Positions 56,876-64,000 of a stretch of DNA of 64,000 nt are shown piece after piece. The position numbers and the translations under genes are program-made. The DNA is from Diplodia intermedia. Taxonomy: Eukaryota > Ascomycota > Dothideomycetes > Botryosphaeriales > Botryosphaeriaceae. The stretch covers positions 124,001 through 188,000 of the forward strand of contig JAKEKT010000016.1 of NCBI GenBank assembly GCA_021495925.1. The letters run 5' to 3'. A model generated the notes under the pieces. The model did not search any database. It was not told where the DNA came from and saw nothing but the letters and a program-made list of their open reading frames with translations. The stretch's first letter is position 1, and each line of letters starts with the position of its first letter.

Positions 56876-59135
56876 TTAGTACGCTGCTCCTCTGTAACCA
56901 CCGTTGCCCGTCTCGACGTCCGGCAGGCGCGGTGCCCTGCCGTCGCGGGACACGGATCTGTCTCTCTCGTTCTGGCCCATGCCTGCCGCCGAATCGAGCA
57001 GGTTCTCGTGCGACGTGCTGTGCTTGTGGTAGTTCTTCGAAATCCCTTCTTGCATGGGAACCGGGTCGTAGCCCTTGGCGCCCGCGATGATCGAGTGGCG
57101 CTGGTTCTTGTACTCGCCCGGGTCCATGAGCAGAGAGTTGCGAGCGTCCAGAGGAGTGAGGTCGTCGAGATCGCGGTTGAGTTTCTCTGCATTGATGTTA
57201 GCATCTCGCACTCCGCAGCCGTCCCGGCGGTTGACTTACCCTGCTCCTTTCTCTTCTTGCGGTGAGGGTTCTCCTTGCAGCACACGACGATAGAGTTGAC
57301 GGCGATCAAAATGGCCAGAACACCGGTCAAGACCGACTGCATGACAATGAGGACAATGCCAGTCACCGTCTTCGTGGTCTGCGAGATGCCAAGCTCCTCG
57401 ACGAAAACCAGGACGCAGACGACCGAGAGCAGGCGAACGGTCTGGATGGTGCAGTTGATGACGTTGCTCGACTTGAGAGTGTAGGGCCTGGACCAAAGGA
57501 GAAGGATGAGCATGAGAGCCTCGATGACGAGCTGCGCACCCGTCTGAGCAAGGCCGTGGCCGTCCAAACCGGCAATGACGCAGCCCTTGGCGAACGAGTA
57601 GGTGATGACCGGCACGAAAAGCCACCAGTAACCCTTCTTGTAGTTCTCGTAGAACATGCTGTACTTCCTCCACGTTTCCTTATCCTCAAAAAGACCGGAA
57701 ACATCACCCTCAGCCTTCTTGAACTTCTGGGCCATGGAGTAAATGCGCCAGGCAAAGAACCCGAGAACGGCGGTGAAGACGGCAAGCGTGACACCTGCCA
57801 AAACACTGGCCGCCCAGGAGTCTCCGTTAGTGAATTGGTAGATGCAGTAGAGGACCCAGACACCATAGGCCAGAAGGATCAAGTTGGTAATAGTCTTGGC
57901 CAGAATCCACCAGTAACGCTTCCTGAAGTTGGTGAGCTTCGCGGGGAAAGAACCGAAAAGAGCCCAAGTTTCCAGGATAACCTTGAGGAGCAGGATGCCG
58001 ACAGCGATGGCGCCAATGATGATGGCGAAGATGAGCAGGATGGTCATGAAAGTACTGGCCTGAGGAATGGAGAGCTCTTCAACGTAACCCTTGACGCCGT
58101 TGACATACTCCATGACCTGGGAGTCGGAGGAATCGTCGCTGTCGTCGCTGTCGTCGGAAGCCGAGTTCTCAGTGCCGTTGACGTTGGTCGTAAGCGAGTC
58201 ACGGGCGTAAAGGCTGAGAGTATCCAGACCACGCTTGGTCAAATTGCTGGCCTCGACGTGGACAATGGTAGCATTCCTCAGGTAGGCGTAGCTGGCGTGA
58301 GTCAAATTTCCACCGGTGGACTTCCGGAAGTTATCGATGCTGTTTTGCATGTCGTCCCAGGGGATCAAGCCGGTGCTAAAGCCAAAGTTCTTGGAAAAGC
58401 TGGTGTAGACAGAAGGGTACTTTACGCTCATCATTCCGTTCATGGCCATGCCTTGAAACCAGCCCATAACCTCGCCGAAGCTGGGGCTTGGGCTGATAGC
58501 GCCTGCACCTGCTCCAGCACCAGCACTCGCAATTGCGGAAACGCCAGTCATCAGGAGTGCTGCACCCGCAATACCGGCCGCCACATACGAGACTGCTTGC
58601 ACGGACATACTCTTGCCGTTGGTGACAGTCGACTGAATACAGGCGAGGTCGTCGCCGCCGTCAATCGGAGTAAGCTCTATCTTTGCGGTTCCGTCGAGAT
58701 CGGGGATAGTGAACGCGATGGACGGGATTTGGGAAGCGTATGAATCGGGTACTTGCTGTTCGCCGGACGCTGCGAACTTGCCGATGGGGACTGGAGATTG
58801 TTAGCATTGTGTGGGAGAAGAAAAGGCTAGAGTGGCTGACCTGGACACAGTTTCTCGACGTAGTTGTCCTGGTCACAGGGGTTGAAGGTCTTGCTGTAGA
58901 CTTCCCTTCCGTATGCCGACACGGAGAGCGATGCCATGACCTTCTGTTCCGCGGTACTCTCGCCGCCGACATCGAATACAACCTTGTTCGTGTTCCGGTT
59001 GTAAGTGACGGCCATCTTTGTGATCTCAATCGAGGCGTTGGTTAAGCAGGTGGTGAAGCCATTTGTCGTAAGCACGTCGCCGGCGAGGGCGACGGCAGGG
59101 AGGGCAGCGCCCAGCAGTAGCCGCGGAAGCATCAT
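56876..59135 (-). CDS. Flc-type TRP-like membrane protein (ML-like domain)
   Basis: Three exons: 59135-58841, 58790-57240 and 57186-56876; 718 aa. A signal peptide (MMLPRLLLGAALPAVALAG) precedes a lumenal ML-like domain (TNASIEITKMAVTYN, then C-rich FNPCDQDNYVEKLCPG). An acidic insert (DDSDDSDDSSDS) lies before about nine transmembrane helices, including MTILLIFAIIIGAIAVGILLL and YWWLFVPVITYSFAKG. The cytosolic tail ends DVETGNGGYRGAAY. This matches the yeast FLC1-3 family, proposed ER FAD/haem or Ca2+ channels. Membrane location may be ER or plasma membrane. Confidence 0.93.
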
Positions 59136-60733
59136 GGCCGTGGTGGTGCGCGCGTGTGTTGGTGGTCGGCGACGGTGGGTCCGCCGCGGAGATGGGTGGT
59201 TGGACTCCCAGAACGCGCTCACAGGATGCGCCTGTGGCCGCGCGACGAGCCCGGGGGAGAGGCGCGATGAATTAGGCGCGGGAAGGCAGGCGACGGAGCG
59301 GCGACCAGAACAGAGGGCGAATTAAAGCGGGGGACAGAGCAGGATCAACCTTGGCTATGTCGGCGAAGTACAAGTCGAAAGCGCGGTAAAGGGGCAACGC
59401 AGAGGCGCGGCTGAGCGAGGGACGTGGAGAAGTAGTGGTGGTGGACAACAGGCGGTCAAACGAGGCGACCGTGGAGAGAAAACGACACGAGGGTTCGGCG
59501 CTTGCTGGAAGGAACGGAGGGCGGAGAGAGTGGACGGGGAGGGCAGAGAAGAAGCGCGCTGAAGGGGTGGGAGTTTCAGTTTCAAGGCGCCGCTCGGCAA
59601 GAGCTGGCCTGCACGCCTGCACCACGCGGCGTCCTTACCGGAACGGGGACTACGCCTGGGACTTAATACGCAGGGGGGCGGCCGCCGGCTTTGCTGCAGA
59701 GGGGAGGGATGTGCGGTCGCGTTGTCCAGGCCCGGTGAATCCTTGGTGCAGGGAGAGCCTCGAGATCCGTCCGCCGTTATATTTCGAGCAGATTTGCTGC
59801 GCGGCGCTGCGATCGCTCTCAAGCATCGTGCCAAGCGCGCAGACGGCGGGCTGCGGCCGTTGCCGGTCGCGACAGGCGCCATGCCTGCTGACTGCTGAGC
59901 CCGCCGGCGCCTGAGACGAGTCTGCGATACGGGCGCGGCGGGCAGTGCCAGCGCAGGCGCGGGCGCGGGCAGCGTGCACCCACACCCCTCGCGCGGCGAC
60001 GGCGACGACAGGATCAGGATGCGACAGCGCCAGTGGGCTGGTGCTGGGCGGGCGGCGCCATCAGCAGCGCGGTCGTTGGCTGGTGTGCGCAGCCGCAACG
60101 TGCCAGTGGGCCCTCGCGCCCGGTTCCAGACTCCGGCGGCTCGCTGTCACGCTACTCCGTACCGGCAGCTGTGGCTGTGGTGCGCAAGCCCTAAAAAAAG
60201 ACAGCTGCTGCCCCCTGACGCGGCCCAATGGAATGCGCCGCCAGGTCCACCACGCGCCCGTCTCCGTGATAGCCGCCACCCGCCGCTGAGCGCTTCCGCC
60301 GCCCAGCTTCGCGACCGCCGAGTCCGGGCCACCGTCGTGTTCTTCATTTTCTTGCATGACTTGGCCATGGCTAAGAAGACGGCCTGCCCGCGCCAGCTGC
60401 AACCTCCACGATCTGCGCCTCTCCCTGCAGACGCCGCGCCGCTTACCTCGACACCCGCGGTCGTGCCCTCAGCCCTGTGAGACAGCTCACGCTCACCGGC
60501 CTCCACCTCGTCTTGTCACTGCGCGTTGCAAGTCGCATCTCAACACAGTCAAGAGAATCTTTACCGTTGCAAGGCTGAGTGGACCGATCAATCTCCACAG
60601 CCAGCCACTCGGCCGACCTCCGTCAGCAAGCCACAAGGCAGGAACGCCGATGGTATTCACCGTTGACTGGAGGAAATCGCGCCGCTCAGCCTCTCTGCTG
60701 ATAGCTGGAGCATGCAATGACAACTAGGAACCG
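59136..60733. other. intergenic region
   Basis: 1.6 kb upstream of the Flc-like gene, GC-rich (59.3-60.3 kb), so it carries long spurious frames on both strands. No domain or RNA gene is recognised. It probably holds the Flc-like promoter near 59136-59300. Confidence 0.45.
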
Positions 60734-61940
60734 CTATCCCGTCATCTCGTAAAACCTTTGCCTGAGTTCCTTGTTCTCAAAATCCGACTCCTCCCCAAAG
60801 TCGCATTCCAGGCATTTTCCCACCGCGCTGTTCCATTCCTGGAGGTTGTCATCTCTCTCCAACTTGGCGGCGCGCTGAGCTGTCTCACGGTCAGCAGGCT
60901 CACCCAACGCTCGATCCTCATCTGTCTGCCTGGACTGAGATATGGAAAGCTCCAGCAGCATGACTCCTAGCGCGAAAATGGCCCGTTCCTGACCGCCAAC
61001 TTCCGCACTACGGCTCGATGCTCACTGGAAGGACGATTGTCTACCCTGACCCCCGATGTGAAGGAATTGCAGATGTAGGCGCAGTCTTCCGGTCTCATGT
61101 CAGTCGCAGTGGGGCGAATGTGGATGTCCTGCGAAGTCCAACGGGAGCCCAGCCAAGAGGTGGTATTCAACTGCAGCAACGATGTTGCGAGGATACAAGC
61201 CAGCCTATACGTATCCACGAGTCGTGTTCTTGGCGAAACCAGTGACGAAGTGCGGAGACCATTGCGGAGCAACTCGTACAGTGAAATTGTTCCCGTAGGC
61301 ATCTGAAGAGTTGGAACCACGAGGTGTATGTAATGCTTCCGCTTGCCAGCCTACGAGGACAGGTTGAGAGCTCGGTGCAGAGGTCTGAGATGCGCTTCTG
61401 CGAAGGTGCGGGCGGGGCTTCGGCTTCACCGTCGTCTTCTGGTTCACCTTCTATCTCTTGCCAGCAGACTTCTCCACCCGCGCAATACGAGAAACTAACG
61501 CCGAATCGGGGCCATCGAGCATTCGTTGTCGCCCGGTCTTCCAGCTGCAGGCGCGCCGAACGGGCAACCTGAGAGTGGCACTGACAAAGTCGGCCGGTGC
61601 AGATTGCGCAATAGAGACTCTTCGCCGACTCCCAGCCGCTAATGTCGGTGGCCTTGGCTTTCGTCGCGCCTTCTGCCTCAGCCTATAGAATTCCAGGCGT
61701 GAGTCGTTCGAGGTGTGTGTTGTTCTTATCGATGTCGGCTAGCAGCTTGTCATGGGTTAAGCAGTCTTTGATCTTCTTCCATCTATTTGCGTATTCGATT
61801 GTGCTTCGCCATGAGGATCTCTTCATACACGATAGGTATTCCGCAGATGCAAGCGCAGACGAAGACACAAGACCCGTTGCCCGACCACAGTGGGTGACAA
61901 AATGTTGGCCCTTTGAGCTCACCATGACGATACACATTTC
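60734..61940 (-). pseudogene. DUF7580-type gene relic with stop and frameshift
   Basis: Read leftward. 61937-61683 has STIEYANRWKKIKDCLTHDKLL, then an in-frame TAG at 61685-61683. The same frame goes on through SLYCAICTGRLCQCHSQVA, ..WQEIEGEPED and RISDLCTELSTCPRR. Near 61345 the frame shifts by one base to KRKHYIHLVVP and LACILATSLLQLNTTSWLGSRW. A good intron (61044-60989) then joins SGVR to ERAIFALGVMLLELS, ending at 60734. The order (Cys/His strip, LATSLLQL-TSWL, ALG-LLLEL) is that of fungal DUF7580 proteins. The N-terminal ~150 residues of the family are missing. Stop plus frameshift and truncation make it non-functional, unless the two breaks are sequencing errors. Confidence 0.75.
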
Positions 61941-62199
61941 CTACATAGGTAGTTGAATTCTTCTATGAGGTAGATGCGGGTGGGCAATATCTTTTGCCAT
62001 CCGCTGTGACAGGAGCTATAAGTACTATATTGCTACAGTCTCCGCACAAATTACAAATGCTGGTGGTATGTAGCTGCCCAACTGATACGCGGAGAGCGTC
62101 TTCCTTTCGAAGAGATCCTTACTTTAGCCGTACAGAGGTCCGACTCGGAGTCCGATCGGGATCTCTTGTCTTTAAGCTCAAAAGTTCTTCATGATTTAA

Positions 62200-63060
62200 T
62201 TGACAATGCTTTAACCATGACTTCTCGAAAGCGACGGTGGATTGGATCATCCGTTTGCCAGATGAATATGGGGAACAAATCTTGTCTTCGCAAAGGGACT
62301 TTCCCGACTATGGGCCAGCCGCCGCACCTGAGATACCATCATCTGCATCAGATGTTTATGTTCATGGTTCAGTACCGAAGAGACATATGGCACAACATCT
62401 GGAACGCCTTGCACTCTTCGCATTCTACCATCCAAACATTTCGAAGATAACAACAAGTCAATGGATACTGCGAACGCTTTGGGTCGCTCGGTGTCGAGCG
62501 ATAGATCACTCGGAGAAGCCAGCGTAGCCTCTGAAAGCTCAGATGGAGCCAATGCTACCAATCTCGGGAATCTCGTACTCGACCCCGCAACAGATACTGA
62601 CAAACTTGTCCACAAAACCAAAGGCTGGTTCCAGCACTGTTGAGAAAACCATCCTTGTTGTAATGAGAGGTTCTCAGCATCTTTTCCAATACGTTTGGTT
62701 GAGATCGGAGAGTCAACTGAAGATTTGCGACTCGTCGATGTTTGGGAAGGTGAGCGACCTATTTACGCGTATCTGGCATACAGCCGGCAGGAAGCAGAAT
62801 TCGATCATGAGGAAGGAACGCTTTCAGAGACGAAACCAATCTTGTATGGAGTATACTATCTCTTCTCCAAACATGCATTAGGATATACAGGACTGTTTAT
62901 TGATTTGAGAATGCCTTCTCGGACAGATGGGGTCAATTGGGCATTAGTAGAACAGTATACTGAGTTATCAGACCCAACTGACGAACCCTGCACATTGTCG
63001 AATATCAAATTCATTGAATTGCACACACCAAGCCGCACAAGCAGCACGGGTATAACAGAT
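62200..63060 (+). pseudogene. decayed C2H2-finger-associated coding remnant
   Basis: An initial frame (about 62237-62450) encodes IIRLPDEYGEQIL and then the HLERLALFAF strip common after C2H2 fingers in fungal proteins. It breaks near 62460, and the sequence continues in another frame (SMDTANALGRSVSSDRSL to KTKGWFQHC), stops at TGA 62641-62643, and goes on in the same frame (FPIRLVEIGESTEDL). No splice signals join the first break. I read it as a dead gene of unknown function. Confidence 0.5.
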
Positions 63061-63083
63061 AAAAAAAAACAAAGAGCCCCCCA

Positions 63084-64000
63084 TCAAGCCTTCCCAGTCA
63101 AGCCTTCCCCCACAACCTCAATCTCCTTTGCATCCACTTTGAGCATGTCATCACCTCCAAAGGTCCCAGCAGCGCCAGTCTCTTCGTCACCATCCTTCTT
63201 CGGCTCAAGGCCGATGCTGCTGGCGCCGATCTTGTCGGCGGTGTCGCGGTAGGCGGGGACGAAGTTGACGCAGAGGGCGTAAGACCACGACAGGACGAAG
63301 AAGAGGACGGGGACGAGCATGGCGAAGCCCGTGTCGTTGCGGGCATCGGCGACGGCGCCCATGATGGCGGGGACTGTTTCGCCGTCAGCATTTTCCGTGC
63401 ACCGGGGAAGGGAGAAGGGGGGGGAACGAGACTCACCGGCAGCACCCCCGCTCACACCCGCAATGATCAACCCGGCACCCCTCTTCGTATGTCTACCCAG
63501 GCCTCTGATGCCCAGGGCGACGATGGTCGGGAAGCACACGCTCTCGAAGAATAGCGTCAGCATCAGCATGGCGAGGCCGGTGTTGTCGCCTGTGTCGATG
63601 GAGGCGGCGTTGAAGGCGACGACGCCGGTGAGGTAGGCGAGGAAGACCCAGCGCGGCTTGACGAAGCGCATGAGGATGGAGCCGCTGAAGCGACCGACGG
63701 CGAAGCAGCCCTGGGCGCCGGCGAGGAAGTTGGCGCCCGTGGCGGAGGAGGTGTTGGCGCGCTTTTCGGTGACGTAGTTGATGAAGTAGGTTGCGATGGC
63801 GACTGTTGGCAGGATCTGGTCAGCTCTGCTTTCCTCTGGTGCTTTGAATCTACGATGGGGGGGAACGGCGTTGGATGGGTGAGATATATCAAGGAGTTGA
63901 AGGCCGCTTAATGGGATGGCTAGAGGATGAAAAAAGGAAAGACGCACCTTGAGCACCGGTGTAGCACCACTGCGCAGCCGCGGCGTGGAAGAGACGGTAC
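63084..64000 (-). CDS. FucP-type MFS transporter, L-fucose/hexose permease-like (5' partial)
   Basis: Enters from the right edge. Proposed exons: 64000-63948 (partial), 63802-63437 and 63373-63084; phases agree. The first exon gives QWCYTGAQ, joining to VAIATYFINYVTE, the sequence typical of the second half of FucP-like transporters. Transmembrane stretches include FLAGAQGCFAVGRFSGSILMRF, LAMLMLTLFFESVCFPTIVALGIRGLG and AMLVPVLFFVLSWSYALCVNFVP. The cytosolic tail (KKDGDEETGAAG..) is short. Family members co-transport L-fucose or glucose/galactose with H+. The N-terminal six or so helices lie outside. Confidence 0.88.
   Translation of the reverse strand, partial: TVSSTPRLRSGATPVLKVRLSFFHPLAIPLSGLQLLDISHPSNAVPPHRRFKAPEESRADQILPTVAIATYFINYVTEKRANTSSATGANFLAGAQGCFAVGRFSGSILMRFVKPRWVFLAYLTGVVAFNAASIDTGDNTGLAMLMLTLFFESVCFPTIVALGIRGLGRHTKRGAGLIIAGVSGGAAGESRSPPFSLPRCTENADGETVPAIMGAVADARNDTGFAMLVPVLFFVLSWSYALCVNFVPAYRDTADKIGASSIGLEPKKDGDEETGAAGTFGGDDMLKVDAKEIEVVGEGLTGKA

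Noticed and set aside
57262..58743. 493-codon plus-strand frame opposite the Flc/TRP-like gene
   Set aside because: It is an antisense shadow of a well-supported gene; no domain, signal peptide or splice logic, and composition follows the complementary strand. The same holds for the 466- to 523-codon antisense frames at 3042-4442, 14054-15625 and 39785-41203 and the 382-codon one at 17465-18613.
1..64000. CRISPR arrays, prophage, insertion sequences, rRNA operons
   Set aside because: No spaced direct repeats, bacterial mobile genes or rRNA core motifs were seen; the genes and introns are eukaryotic.

Overview
This is nuclear DNA from a filamentous ascomycete (Pezizomycotina). Genes are GC-rich with mostly 45-75 nt spliceosomal introns (GT-AG, CTAAC-like branch sites). 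There are no operons. The gene set is typical: a DIM-2-type DNA methyltransferase, a Flc/TRP-like membrane protein, a fused pseudouridine-degrading enzyme and DUF7580 relics. The class cannot be fixed from sequence alone; Dothideomycetes-like is a guess.

Layout. 1-4.5 kb: oxidative/hydrolytic enzymes (FAD sugar-lactone-type oxidase cut by the left edge, alpha/beta hydrolase, aldehyde dehydrogenase). 5.7-9.8 kb: dCMP deaminase and ATG7, head to head. 9.8-14.1 kb: gene-poor, with decayed coding material (tandem modules ending in a lysine-rich tail, a helicase P-loop fragment). 14.2-19 kb: APC-family permease and Baeyer-Villiger-type monooxygenase. 20.5-29.2 kb: PXA-PX sorting nexin, RING-like protein, hotdog thioesterase, second alpha/beta hydrolase, PEX7. 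29.5-36.9 kb: AlkB-GRF dioxygenase, COG4, NIPA-type transporter. 39.4-52.3 kb: OST1, bifunctional pseudouridine enzyme, U6 snRNA with TATA box and a downstream B box, PRP6, DIM-2-like methyltransferase. 52.3-56.9 kb: a long non-coding, simple-repeat-rich stretch. 56.9-59.1 kb: Flc/TRP-like protein. 60.7-63.1 kb: broken accessory genes (DUF7580, C2H2-type remnant). 63.1-64 kb: C-terminal part of a FucP-type MFS transporter, cut by the right edge.

Most genes are independent housekeeping functions (autophagy, peroxisome import, Golgi tethering, N-glycosylation, splicing, nucleotide metabolism). Several pairs share short divergent promoters (DCD1/ATG7, sorting nexin/RING, PEX7/AlkB, COG4/NIPA, OST1/pseudouridine enzyme, PRP6/DIM-2). 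Two linkages stand out: U6 snRNA lies directly downstream of PRP6, which encodes a tri-snRNP protein; and a dispersed short repeat at 38.7 kb recurs in the DIM-2 5' region. I found no clearly new multi-gene system. The most informative items are the U6 gene architecture, the repeat next to the methyltransferase gene, and the decayed loci. Exon boundaries were worked out by hand from splice signals and reading frame.
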